DNA from: Engraulis encrasicolus
Lineage: Eukaryota > Chordata > Actinopteri > Clupeiformes > Engraulidae
Length of the DNA stretch: 64,000 bases
Reading direction: 5' to 3'
NCBI RefSeq assembly: GCF_034702125.1
Contig: NC_085861.1
Coordinates: 57,673,850-57,737,849 of the forward strand
In this document: positions 1 through 10,730 of the stretch, piece after piece
Numbering within the stretch: the first letter of the stretch is position 1
How the letters are laid out: every line of letters starts with the position of its first letter
The notes under the pieces: model-generated
Seen by the model: the letters and a program-made list of their open reading frames with translations, nothing else
Told to the model about the DNA's origin: nothing
Databases searched by the model: none
Program-made: the position numbers and the translations under genes

Positions 1-770
1 ATAGTGCCGATAATATTTGAAAGTCTCGGGCAGTGACCGTTGTTCATGAAAAACGTGCGTTCAATTAATGTTGAATGCACATTTTGTTAAAAACGAAAGT
101 TCGGGTGAAGCGTAATGAAATTTTACGCCTTACTAACCACCTACTTCTTATTCTCTGCTCAGCTGTCATTCTATGAAATTTCAGCACAACGAAATGCAAG
201 CACTCACGAAATTTGGCACACCCCTTAATGAACCACACAACGTCTATTCTCCGCTCACCCGTCTCGAAACAGACACCTGCTTTCTCGCTCGCACCCACCA
301 CCTCCCCGCTCTCCTCCCTTCCACTGATTTTCGATTGATTCGTCAGGCGCCCTACCCTCGCTTCCTCTCCGGTTCACCTTTCTCCATTGCTCTCTCACCA
401 TCACCGGCCAGGGTGTGCCTGCTCAGACCTCACACATATATGTAGGCGCAGATACTGCCCAATCTCTCAGTGGCACTCCAGTACTCCAACCTTGAGAATG
501 TTAACTACATAGGCATTTCTCGGGCTTGGCTGTACTTCAGTACCATGAACAGCGATTTTGCCCAGTACGCTGCTCTAACCACAATCTTCGCGCACCACTA
601 TCGCAAGCTTCTTGAGTGTATCAGTCCCTGCGGACCCCATGAAGCACCCCATGAAGCACTTTGAAGAACGAAGATGTATGCGTACATGTTTTTACAAATA
701 TCAGATTGTGAACTAGTGAATTGTTTTTGGTGTACTCAATACCACCTTACTTAAACTGCTCCTCTTCCAG
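1..770. other. Non-coding sequence upstream of first recognised exon
   Basis: No exon, RNA gene or bounded repeat is recognised. The longest open frames show no family resemblance and lack convincing splice sites. It is probably an intron of the coiled-coil gene whose exon begins at 771. Confidence 0.5.
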
Positions 771-917
771 GAAGTGATTAAATCCTTGTCTGACCTTACG
801 GAGAGAGAACAGGATATGGAACGAGAAATCACCGTTCTCAAGCGGGAGAAGAGAGAGAGGGAGGCGGACCTTGCTGTGTTAACTGCCATACTACAGAGCA
901 ACCAAGACATCATCAAT
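771..917 (+). CDS. Internal coiled-coil exon of an unrecognised gene
   Basis: The exon is 147 nt, phase 0 at both ends, preceded by a pyrimidine-rich cctcttccag acceptor and followed by a gtgagg donor. It encodes 49 residues starting EVIKSLSDLTEREQDMER, rich in E, K, R and L with heptad-like hydrophobic spacing, so a parallel coiled coil is likely. Forty-nine residues is exactly seven heptads. It joins in frame to the exon at 2730. The gene starts upstream of the window. I do not recognise the protein; the coiled-coil call rests on composition and spacing only. Confidence 0.65.
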
Positions 918-1380
918 GTGAGGGACTCCTGCTTTACGTTGGCGTGATGTTACTGTTCACAAACACTGACATGAGTTGTAATTTTAGTGGGTTTTTTCAT
1001 AGTTATTGTCCAATTGTTCTGGTTCAATTTCTCTGACAATCGTTACTATAAAAAACACGGATTATTCACAAGAAGAAGCCAGTATGCACAACTCTCACCT
1101 GCTTTAACACTGGAATTAACTTTATTTTGAGATGTCCGTCCGTCCATCTTCAGGATAATGGGGCCTACACATGGAGATGATCAGTGTTAAGGGCAGATTA
1201 CAGTTGTGCATCTGCGTCCTTCGGGTCTGGTGGCTAACCACATTTGCTGGTATGCATCTGCGCACGAGGTCTCATGTCGCTAGCCACATTTGGAACAACA
1301 CGAGTTTCCTCCACATTGTAAGCAGTGCAGTCATTATTAAGCAAGGTTGCTTTCTAGCTCAGTCAGCTTAATATTTTTAC

Positions 1381-2022
1381 TAGGGCTGTAACGATACACT
1401 CAACTCACGATTCGGTTCGAGAGAATCTACTAGACTAATGATTGAACTGGCCTTGCCCCAGGGCAGAATCCTGACATTATGTTTAGTTTAGTTTAGTTTG
1501 TGAGTGTGTGTTTGTGTGTGTGTGTTCTCATTACTTCCTCTTTATAAAAAAATAAAAAAAATAAAAAAATAACCCCTCTTTGTAATTGCACTTGTTGTTC
1601 TGTATATCTCCTGTGCACTTTGTATCTGCTTGTGATGTTGGCTTGATTATGTCCTCTTCTGAAAGTCGCTTTGGTTATAAAGCGTCTGCCAAATGCAATG
1701 TAATGTAATGTAATAATGTATCACGATTTTTAACCTACGGTTTGGTACACCCTACGATTTCACATTTGCCAACCTTATAAAATAAAATTATGAACAAAAA
1801 CTATGAAAGTTCATAGGTAGAATATGTTACAAGAGGCTAATAACAATGTTAAAAAGTTTAAATATAATAATCATGATGATTTGAATCTTGGAAGCACAAT
1901 TACATGTGGTTGTTTTCTGGACTGATAACAAAACTTTGTTACTGCCTCCTTGTATCGCGGTACAGTATCGTGACTTTGTGTATCACAATTTCTCGGTTCG
2001 ATACAATATCGTTACAGCAATA
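1381..2022. mobile_element. hAT-type non-autonomous element (GGGCTGTAACGAT family)
   Basis: The ends are inverted (TAGGGCTGTAACGAT against the reverse complement of ATCGTTACAGCAATA). An 8-bp direct repeat ATTTTTAC flanks it at 1373-1380 and 2023-2030. An 8-bp duplication and this terminus are characteristic of hAT superfamily MITEs. It is interrupted by a LINE/SINE-like tail near 1440-1720. Copies of the family lie at 51312-51570 and, truncated, near 45966-46080. Confidence 0.8.
1440..1722 (+). mobile_element. SINE/LINE 3' tail inserted in the hAT element
   Basis: It ends with the fish-typical tail 'gtcgctttggttataaagcg' followed by tctgccaaatg and short ATGTA repeats, as in teleost LINE/SINE 3' ends. 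It splits the hAT MITE at 1381-2022, so it is the younger insertion. Confidence 0.6.
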
Positions 2023-2441
2023 ATTTTTACACAAACTGCAAAGGCAATGAACTGGTATCATTATTTGAAAAACCAAGTCTGTTTTAACTTGCAGAAAATG
2101 GAAGCATGGAAACATTGAGTCTGCCGATGTGTGTTTACATTCGGTGGAGAAACAAGGTTACAGTACAGTAGTCAGACTGCAGGCATTGTGCCGGGAGTGC
2201 TTAACTGATGCATTGTTTGTTTGTTACTTACTAATTTAGTCATTGTAGCTTCATTTATTTCCACACACTAGAAAGAAAGCATTGATATCGTATTTCACAG
2301 AATATTGGTAGGTTTGCTCTCGCAAACTACCGGCGTTGTGCTGCCACCAGAACAAGGAAGTAGAGAGACGACCAATCACAGCGCCCTTTCGTCTGCGAAA
2401 AAAACATAAATTGGGCTTTATTCTTTCTGTATGTCCATATT

Positions 2442-2640
2442 TAAGGTGCACTCTGCAATATTTTTACAGAATTCATGCTGCCCATTCACAAATACAAATT
2501 TTTCATGAATATTTTACCACCACCATCAAATTCTTAGTATTCATTATGATTTGGAAAATTGCATTTTTCATACATGATCTTATCTATGGCCACCATTTTG
2601 AATTTCCAGAAATGGCCATTTTTAGCTGCAAAACTCACAG
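2442..2640. repeat. Dispersed MITE-like repeat (copy 1)
   Basis: The signature words 'catgaatattttaccaccaccatcaa' (in parts) and 'ggccaccattttgaatttcc' recur at 44433-44780, 53220-53500 and 63240-63535, defining a dispersed family about 200-340 bp long. Ends are not well defined here. Confidence 0.55.
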
Positions 2641-2729
2641 ACTGTTTGTCTGTCCGTTATCTTCAGGTCATGTAGTGTATGCCTGGAGATGATCAGTGTC
2701 TGTGCGTCTGTCTGTCTTTGCGTCTTCAG

Positions 2730-2876
2730 GACATGCGTATGGAGATGGTCCAGGAGAGGGATCTTCAGCAGGAGCGCCGCATGGAGTCTGCCATGAGCCG
2801 TCTGAGAGATCAGATCGTTTGGGCCGGGCTGCAACACAAGGAGGCGCTGGGCCTGTGCCACAAGGACGCCACCAAG
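2730..2876 (+). CDS. Second coiled-coil exon of the same unrecognised gene
   Basis: This is another 147-nt, phase 0-0 exon (49 residues), with acceptor cgtcttcag and donor gtgaga. It encodes DMRMEMVQERDLQQERR followed by more charged helical sequence and ends HKDATK. Composition and heptad spacing continue the coiled coil of the 771-917 exon. The identical length and phase of the two exons could reflect an old exon duplication, but residue similarity between them is weak. The product is unidentified. The region just upstream carries decoy-like copies of its acceptor (see findings). Confidence 0.65.
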
Positions 2877-3193
2877 GTGAGAGATGAGGTCACAGTTTGT
2901 CAGAAGTTTGTGATTTCTCTTGATTTAAATGAACGCTTTTCCTTCATTTCGGTTTTTTATGTTGTGTGTTTTTCTCATGACCACTACAGAAGTGCAGAAA
3001 TGAAATGGAAGTGTTTATCCTTTAAGAATGACCATCTACGTGTTTTTGTTTTTATGATTGAATGTCATTCAATCAACAACCTGTGCCACATACTATAAAT
3101 TACTACAGTAAATTTTGTAGTGTCAATTCAGCCCTTGGAGAGTGGGATTAGAATGTTGGTTTTGCTCTGTCAGTGTTGAAAACTGCAAATCCT

Positions 3194-3441
3194 GAAGGTG
3201 AAAGTGAAAGAACAACTGGGAAGCTCCATTGTCATTGACACAAAATTCCACAGGGTTAGTTGCTTTTATGCCTTACTCGTGCAAGGGGCCAGTCCCCAAT
3301 GGCGCTTGAAAGGCAGCAGTGTGGCGGGACAGTACCATGCTCAGGGTACCTCAGTCATGGAGGAGGATGGGGGAGAGCACTGATTAATTACTTCCAACCT
3401 TTGGGCTACAAGTCTGAAGCTCATGACCCATGACTGCCCAT
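3194..3441 (-). mobile_element. tRNA-derived SINE, copy A (reverse)
   Basis: It shares the body ggtacctcagtcatggagga and the ggggcagcccc-like segment with copies at 16266-16500, 23060-23275 and 61085-61375. Orientation is set by the 16266 copy, which shows tRNA-like A/B boxes in the plus direction. This copy is old and diverged. Confidence 0.7.
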
Positions 3442-3549
3442 GAGATTTGTAGCCTCTTAAAAGAAACAGCTGCAACACTGTGTCAAATATCCCAATTGTT
3501 CTGGAATCTTAATCAAGTGTTTATACTGTATATCATCTCTCGATTTCAG

Positions 3550-3630
3550 GATTCAACTTCACATAGAAGCCTCTCAAATGACACAAGGAAGGGGAAGGAA
3601 GAGAAGATCGAGGGCAACATAAAAGAATGA
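3550..3630 (+). CDS. Probable terminal coding exon of the coiled-coil gene
   Basis: After the acceptor ctctcgatttcag the phase-0 frame reads DSTSHRSLSNDTRKGKEEK and on to ...GNIKE, then stops with TGA at 3628. Phase matches the 2730-2876 donor and the highly charged tail suits a coiled-coil protein. An AATAAA at 3962-3967 could serve as polyadenylation signal. There is no family evidence, so this exon is less certain than the two before it; the gene could instead continue by another exon I missed. Confidence 0.42.
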   Translation, partial: DSTSHRSLSNDTRKGKEEKIEGNIKE

Positions 3631-5020
3631 GCTGTTTATCAATGGGAGGAGTGGTAAAGAGGAGTATAACCTGGGCTCTGAAGAGCAGATGTCTCCCAAA
3701 GAGGGGTAGGCCTAAACAAATTATATCTAAAGCTGCTTTCAGGCAAATCAAAATGTTGCCAAGTCTGGTTCCCATGCCAACATACTTAGCTGTGAATTGC
3801 ACTAGCCAATTTGGCTTGTAGATGTTAAATCTTACTGAAACTTTGAATGCTTCTGCGGTCCCTTCAAAGTGTTGTCCTCCTTTGTGACATGCATCTTTTA
3901 TAAAGTATTATCACACAAAAAATTGTAAAAATCTGTCCACGTGTTCAAAAGGTATGGCACAAATAAAGCATCTTTGACATCTTTGAATGTGTGCACATAC
4001 CGCTGGACAACAAGAGAACGGTATGCCGCCTGCACCTTCGTACAGAGGCATTATAAAATGAGAACGGGTAGAACTTAACGCCAAAACATCAATTCTGATA
4101 ACTCTGCAGTGCCTATTGAAAGTGTTGACCTCCAAAACGTTTCTAGAAGATATTTTTTGGGCTTTTTGCGCCTTTATTTGGACAGGAACATGAGAGATTG
4201 GGACAGGGAGAGAGAGGGGAAGGATCATGAAATTACCTCAGCTCGGACTCAAACCCAGACAGTTTCCCGGATACAGTGGTAACAGTGGTATGGTACCATA
4301 GCCCACTGAGTCACTCAACCCCCCCATCCCCCTCGCCTTCCAAAAGTTAATAAGGTCATGTAGCTTGTATGGTACAGAGTAGGTAATATAACAAGTTATT
4401 GTGAAAAAAAATCTGTTGGGCACACTCAGGCACGTACTGTATATTTGTATGATTGTAGAAAAGAACACCCTCAGGTGGAGGCATAAGGATGTATGGAATG
4501 CAACCATTTGAACCTGTCCCAGGTCACAGTTGCACTATGTGATTCATATGTAATGCACATTTTGCCCCCTTAATGATATCAGTTTTTCTTTTGTTGAGTT
4601 TTTAAGCAGCAACTATAGGCCCCACAGTATGGAAAGAGAAGAGAGCATTTTCATGCTTACAATGGTATGGGAAATAGGAGTGGGTCTGGACTGTGCAGAG
4701 TCCCCTCATTTGCAGTGGTCCATGTACCCAGATGGCAATGAGATGGTGCCATGTGCCCGTTACGTAAAATGGGGTAAGAGGTTGTGTACCCAGATAAGAG
4801 TAAGGTTTAAGAGGGTACAGTATGTCACCGATGCCAGCTAGCAGAGCTTGGCATAGAAAGCTCCCAAGCTTTCTTCCGAAGCCTCATACAGACAGTATGC
4901 TACTGACTTCGAAAGAAGCCTGGCTTTTGACTCACTTGGTTGCGCGGCTGCCACCCATACACCAGACCTTGCTTTGAGGTCCACAAGTTTGAGACTGGGT
5001 CTGGACAGCACAGGATATGC
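3631..5020. other. Intergenic or 3' flank, no gene seen
   Basis: It contains a candidate AATAAA at 3962, a tctttcttccgaagcctc imperfect palindrome near 4860-4915, and otherwise nothing that I can assign. Confidence 0.5.
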
Positions 5021-5028
5021 ATTTTAAT

Positions 5029-5403
5029 TAGGGGTGGGCATAGATTAATTTTTTTAATCTAGATTAATCTCACTGTAATTTTGAAATTAATCTAGATTAA
5101 TCTAGATTAATCTATATCAAAATGGCTCATTCAGAAATGGCGCGCTAGCGAAATAATGCCGGAAAAAAACCTTTTTTTCTCCAAAATGCATCTTATCTTC
5201 AAAAAATGGTCATGTTGATACTTGGTGATGAAAAAAAACGCACTGCAATATGTGCAAAGTGTGTCCAATAGGAAGCATTTACAGTTATAAGATACTGAAA
5301 TTTCAAAATGAACGGCGCTATAACTTGTAGAGGCAAATACAGATAAATCTATCAAACAATTAGGCTATTTAAACAAAATGACCTCAACAATTCAGCATTT
5401 CTA

Positions 5404-5480
<77 letters not shown>

Positions 5481-6283
5481 CTGCCACTGACTGTTAAAAA
5501 GAGCAGCGGCTCCTTTAAGAGAGGGAGGAGCTCTGCGCACAGTAAGCTCAGCAGCCCTCAGCAGAGGCAGGCTACTGGATATGTAGAACCAACAGCACTG
5601 GCCCACGGCAATTTGGCCTAAACCTGACAGTTGTTCTCAGAGTTAGAATGCCAGAGGAGTTACAACTCGAAATTCGAAACTCGAAATTCAGTTTGCAAAA
5701 AAAAAAAATCAAGCGCGACAACCGCGAGGTTTATTACCGTCTGACATGAGAATATCTCACTGAGTCGCAAATGCGCGAATGCAACACAAACATTCAGCGA
5801 GAGTATATTGGCAGTTTCAGTTTGACAATCTTCAAAATGCATATCGCACGGAATATTTTGCAATTATGGCACAGGCAAGATTTCTGGAAGTTGTTTATGT
5901 GTTCCATGCAATGCGAGAGGAAATGTAGGCTATGTCGGGCTGGTAGCTATGCTTCACCTCAAACAATTGTATCTCTTTAGTCTACCACTTATGAAAAAGC
6001 ACTCAACACAACACCTACCACGGCAGAGGGATTAATGTTTTCAGCATGCAAACACTGTTCATATTTAGTAGGTCTGCTGAAGCAACAGGTGGAGAGGAGA
6101 AAGCGACTTGAGCGCAGTCTGAAAGCGTCTGTCTATGGAACGCTGGTGATGTGCATACCAAAACCCATATTTTGAGAATAGATTAACGTGCGATATTTTC
6201 TTTATCGCGCGACATTTTCTTTATCGCGCGACAAGAGTCTCACATTATCGCAGCACGTTAACGCCGATAACGGCCCACCACTA
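5029..6283. mobile_element. hAT element with perfect 8-bp target duplication
   Basis: Termini TAGGGGTGGGC and GCCCACCACTA are inverted. ATTTTAAT flanks both sides exactly (5021-5028 and 6284-6291). The 1,255-bp body holds TCTAGATTAA repeats near the left end, a GA microsatellite, and ends in GTTAACG/CGATAA repeats. No transposase frame was seen, so it is non-autonomous. Confidence 0.85.
5406..5478. repeat. (GA)n microsatellite
   Basis: This is an essentially pure GA dinucleotide tract of about 73 bp inside the hAT element. Confidence 0.97.
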
Positions 6284-6343
6284 ATTTTAATACACCTACA
6301 GGACCTCATGAAAGTCTCCTTATGATAAAAATCACTGCTTGCT

Positions 6344-6432
6344 CATCCATGGCGGAAGTGCCCTTGAACAAGGCACCTAACCCCACACTGCTTCAGGGAC
6401 TCACTGTAACCAATACCCTGTATCTAAATACC
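6344..6432 (+). mobile_element. Fragment of a second tRNA-SINE family
   Basis: It shares 'cccttgaacaaggcacctaa' and 'ccccacactgctt' with the fuller copy at 14125-14300. Only the middle-to-3' part is present. Confidence 0.55.
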
Positions 6433-6437
6433 TTTAA

Positions 6438-7183
6438 AGTGATACTGTCCCATTTTTGGAAATAAGCTTATTTTACACCTCTCTTTCAGTTAAATGATTG
6501 AGTCGTACCTCTCTCCTGTACTTTCAACCGTTTTCTCAGTATGGCAGTGCACATTTTACCTCTAAGCTAGCAGTTAACATTGAGTCCTATGAGACCAGTT
6601 AGCCGCCAGCTGGTCTCATATTACTCAATGTTAAAGGACCAGTTCAGTCAATTTCAATATGCTGATGTATTGCTCACGCTACCCTTGACTTGTCAGTACC
6701 CGGTGATGCCACATTTTTTGGCTAAGCCCTTTCCGAGATATGAGCTATTCTAATGGGGGCAGCGTTTGTTTACATTTTTTTTAATTAACATAGGCCTACT
6801 TCAAATATTTTCCCAAAAGTTACTGCTGTTTACTAGTTGTCTGTTGATGTTGTATAACCTTTCGGATGTTTTTGGGAATAAATAAAAAATGTTTTTTTGA
6901 TATGTAAACAAAGCGCTGCCCCCATTACAATGACCAAGATCTCGGAAAAGGCTGAAAAAAACCCCAAAAAAACCTCAGATACTGACAAGCCCAGGGTAGT
7001 GTGAGCATTACAACCGCATATTGAAATTGACTGAACTGGTCCTTTAATTGCTAGCTTGAAGGTAAAATTTGCACTGCCATTCTCAGAGAACGGCAGGAAG
7101 TAAAAGAGAAAGGTAAAACTCAATCATTTAACTAAAGGAGGAGTGTAAAATGAGCTTATTTAAAAAGATGGGACAGTATCACT
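6438..7183. mobile_element. TTAA-flanked inverted-repeat element (outer)
   Basis: Inverted termini AGTGATACTGTCCCA / TGGGACAGTATCACT are flanked by TTAA on both sides (6434-6437 and 7184-7187), as expected of piggyBac-like or other TTAA-targeting transposons. The subterminal arms extend beyond 100 bp. A second TTAA element is nested inside it. A related fragment lies at 23400-23560. Confidence 0.75.
6635..7043. mobile_element. Nested TTAA-flanked element (inner)
   Basis: The termini AGGACCAGTTCAGTCAATTT and its inverse AAATTGACTGAACTGGTCCT are each bordered by TTAA (6631-6634, 7044-7047). It sits inside the element at 6438-7183. Confidence 0.75.
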
Positions 7184-10170
7184 TTAAGTCTGTTCAGATT
7201 AAAGTGTCGCAAGTGTAAGGTAATGTAATGTACTCTTCCAATTAGCTTTTCCGTGGCCCAAAATATGCAGAAATGATGAAGAATTTGCACCACCACCATC
7301 AGCAGCTTGACATTCTTGTAGTTCTATGGAAGTGGTCTTTGACTTTTAAAAACTTTCAGCCGACCACCATCTTTTCACAAGGATGGGTCATATGGTCGTC
7401 AACTTTTGCATCACAGTATCTGATTGTTGAAACTCACAATCGAACTTTCCACATTATGCTGCCAAATGCTGGAACCAGTTTCCTGTCCATATTAGAACTG
7501 CCCCAATGTTTTATTTTAATGAAATATTTTAAAAAGTAAAAAAAACCTTCGTTTACATCGACCTTTGGTGATAGTTACTATCAATAATATTTTCTACAGT
7601 GTATTTTTTCTTCCTTTACTCTGTAGCACATTGAATGACCGTTATGTATGACAATGTTCTGTATAAATAATGTTGATTGATTGATCATTTTCTTATTACA
7701 TCCTATTTCCTTTGCTTAAAAAGTAGACTTTTTATACAAGCTTTCTAGCATTGTATTGTATTCTATTGTTGTTCCTTGTTCCTGTGAGCTTGGCTCAGAA
7801 AAGTGCAGCAAATTATCAGATCTGGTTTTACCAATAGGCAGACTAGGCAATTTGCGAGGGCCCCTCCAAATATCCTTCTGTAGGGACCCCCGTCTGCCCT
7901 GCCATGGTAAATGCCAACAAAATAATTAAATAATAATTTTTCATAATAATCCAATAATCATATTTTTTGCAACAATTTTGATAAGATCTCAAGAGAGGTG
8001 CATAAACTGTTGCATACTATTGTTTCTGATCTAGAAGCTATGGGGAAGATCTTGAAACACATTTTAGCACGAAATCACAGCTGAATCGCATTCAACTTAC
8101 CGTATGAATGTAGGCTGACTAAAAGGCTTTTGGCATGATGTGTTTTGCAAATGTAACCTTAATAGTAAATTGTTAAATTACTTGGAAACTAACAGAACAT
8201 TGATATGAATGGTACTTTTTTTGTTTGTTTTTGCAACAAATGTCTTGCATGCTAAACAGAGGCACTGGCTTCTCAATGGGAAGCATCACCTCAATTTATT
8301 CAATTTTTAAAACAAATTTACCTTACATTATTATATGGGCACTTAATAGATGCTATATTTCAAAATGTCTTGGAACATAAAAGAAATATACAGATAGTGT
8401 ACACAAACCTCAGGATATACATTTTGTCTAGTAATTTGAATGTTGTTTTCGAAAGAGGGTTTATAGAAAAAACTCACGGCTGAGTTTTAGATTTTTAGTC
8501 AGGCATTTGCTCAAACAGTGATATTAAGTGTTGATGATGTCATACACATAGTCTAGCAGAATGCTAGTGCGTTGTGGGCAATAAAAACTCACCCTGTAAA
8601 AAAATTCTAAGTTACGTAGGCTACTCTTTCATTAAACTTTTGATCTAAAACCCATGTTGAACTCTAACTACATTCTACATTCCAATATCTGTACATACAA
8701 ACGACATTCAAATCGAAGCATTCTCGACAAGAATTAGTTGAAATAGACCATTTTAGCTGTCTAGCTCCATTGGGTTCCATCCATTTTCCAATCCGTTGGT
8801 TGCCCCCAGTGGAATTCTATTGGAACTCCGTTGGAGAGATTGTTGGGCTGAGCCCCTTCAAAGTCAGCTGGGAAATAATGAAATGCAAAAGTCAAAAAAT
8901 TGTGCTTATGTCATTTTGCAATGCAAGTCTTCATCAGAGGTGTCAATTCTGGGTCCAGAAAGTAAAAATCCTGCCACTGTTTCCTTCTGACACAGGTGAC
9001 TCCAAAGTAGATGGTCTACCTGTGCTCAATAATCAGGTGATTCTGAGCTAGTTGGATCAAATTTGTGGCTGGGTTTCTGAACCCAATATTGACACCTCTG
9101 CTCTTCATACCTATAGGGTACTCCTCCCCAGGGTAACTTGCTTCCTTCCCCCTTCAGAGTCAGTTGGTACTGCCCGTAATGTGCCAATCATGTCCACATT
9201 TTTGTCTTGTACAGTGCAGAGGTGCAAAATGGGTACAGAGGTGCAAAATAGGTACAGAGACTGCTGTTGCTGCTCATCCGTGTGCATACAGGTTGATTGA
9301 TGTTGTGGCAGATTGCACAAGCATTGCTTTCGATCATTGTTTATTTTACTGCCTTGTAAATGTATTGTTAATTTTTGATTGTCCTAAATGCAAGATTATG
9401 CTTGGTAATTTAAATGGGTTATAAAATGTTGATGTAAATTGCTGTTAAAATAAAGGGCTACTTTGGGTTACATGAATCCCTTTTAGTTTTTTGAGTGTTG
9501 ATTTCTTTTTCAGTAGGCCTACTTCTCAAAATGATTACCATTAGGCCTACTTATTAAAAAAAAACACTAATACACCATTGCATTTATTTTAGGATTTGCT
9601 GTTTGTTTTTATTTAGACTTCCATTTGCACTGTGTAGGGGCTACTGCATTATACAAACAAACAGACCAAATACAATGTTGTGGAGATGTACATTGATTAG
9701 ATTAACCACAGCATGAACACTTCAGACTTCAATTGGAGGACCATGATTCTCTGGTAGAGATATGCTGTTTTACACTTCATAACCCTGTTTTCAGATAGTA
9801 TGTGATGAAATAGGCTGCAATGGTTGCGGCTGACATTCGCTGCTGATCCGAGACCTTTTGGTTCTGGATAGACAACATAAACATACTGTAGAACTGATTA
9901 GTCTATCTAGTAGTCAACTCAAACTAAACACCAACATGCATTGAAAAGTTTAAGTAAGCAGTGAAAATGAAGTCGGACAAATAAAGCGGCCTACCCTAGT
10001 AAGACAAGAAATGATAATGTGACAAGACAATAGGCCTACATGACAATAGGACAGGCATTTGGGTGTAATAAACATAATCATTTTAAAACTAGGCCTATTT
10101 TGACAAAGAGCCCGCACACCTCGAAGGTTTCTTTTTCAGCAAGTGCAGCTTTTCAAGGTACTTCAGTCTT
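7184..10170. other. Intergenic, no gene recognised
   Basis: AT-rich. A degraded dispersed repeat around 7790-7920 (words accaataggcagactaggca, gggcccctcc) is the only thing I can assign. Open frames here carry no recognisable domain. Confidence 0.5.
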
Positions 10171-10367
10171 CAGTTCACACAAGGAAGAGCGCGACACTGC
10201 TTCTTCACAGTTCACCACTTTTTTATTGGTTCTTTGGTGCTGATGTTTCGGCACTTAGGCCTTCATCAGAGAAAATGATGAAGGCCTAAGTGCCGAAATG
10301 TCAGCACCAAAGAAAAAAGCAGAGGCACAAAGAAGAAGCAGTGTCGCGCTCTTCCTTGTGTGAACTG
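10171..10367. repeat. Foldback (palindromic) repeat
   Basis: Outer arms cagttcacacaaggaagagc and its inverse gctcttccttgtgtgaactg, and inner arms aggccttcatca / tgatgaaggcct, make a roughly 200-bp hairpin with a short loop near 10273. It lies downstream of the minus-strand Ly6-like gene. Confidence 0.8.
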
Positions 10368-10524
10368 AAAACTAGGCCTATTAAAAAATTATGTGTGGTT
10401 AATTATGTCTGGTATCTTGTTAAGGAAAATTAATCACTAATTATCAGTCCTCATCGTTGTGGCAAAAGAGTTTACTTTTTTTACGCCACTGTAAACATGA
10501 ATGGTTGAAAACTAACTAAGATCA

Positions 10525-10730
10525 TCACCAGAGTAAGAACTTAAGCAGGCAGAGCAGTGTGGCGGCCCAGAGGCTCCCTCTGCTGGTGGATGGGGCGCTA
10601 TTGCAGAGGTGAGTATCACAGCATTCATTTGTGAAGGTGAAGTTCAGACCCATGGCGTATTTCTCTCCCGAGAGCCCACACAGAGACGAGAGTATGCAGC
10701 TCTTCTCGTACAGGACCACGCTGACGTCCC
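10525..10730 (-). CDS. Ly6-like gene, terminal exon (CC...CN motif, GPI signal)
   Basis: The acceptor is ttatgttgcaaaacag; the exon encodes DVSVVLYEKSCILSSLC, then NECCDTHLCNSAPS and a hydrophobic tail ending KFLLW before TGA at 10527-10525. It carries five cysteines and an N-F-T sequon. Confidence 0.88.

Noticed and set aside
5405..5480. CRISPR-like or designed repeat
   Set aside because: It is a plain GA dinucleotide microsatellite; no spacer structure occurs anywhere in the window.
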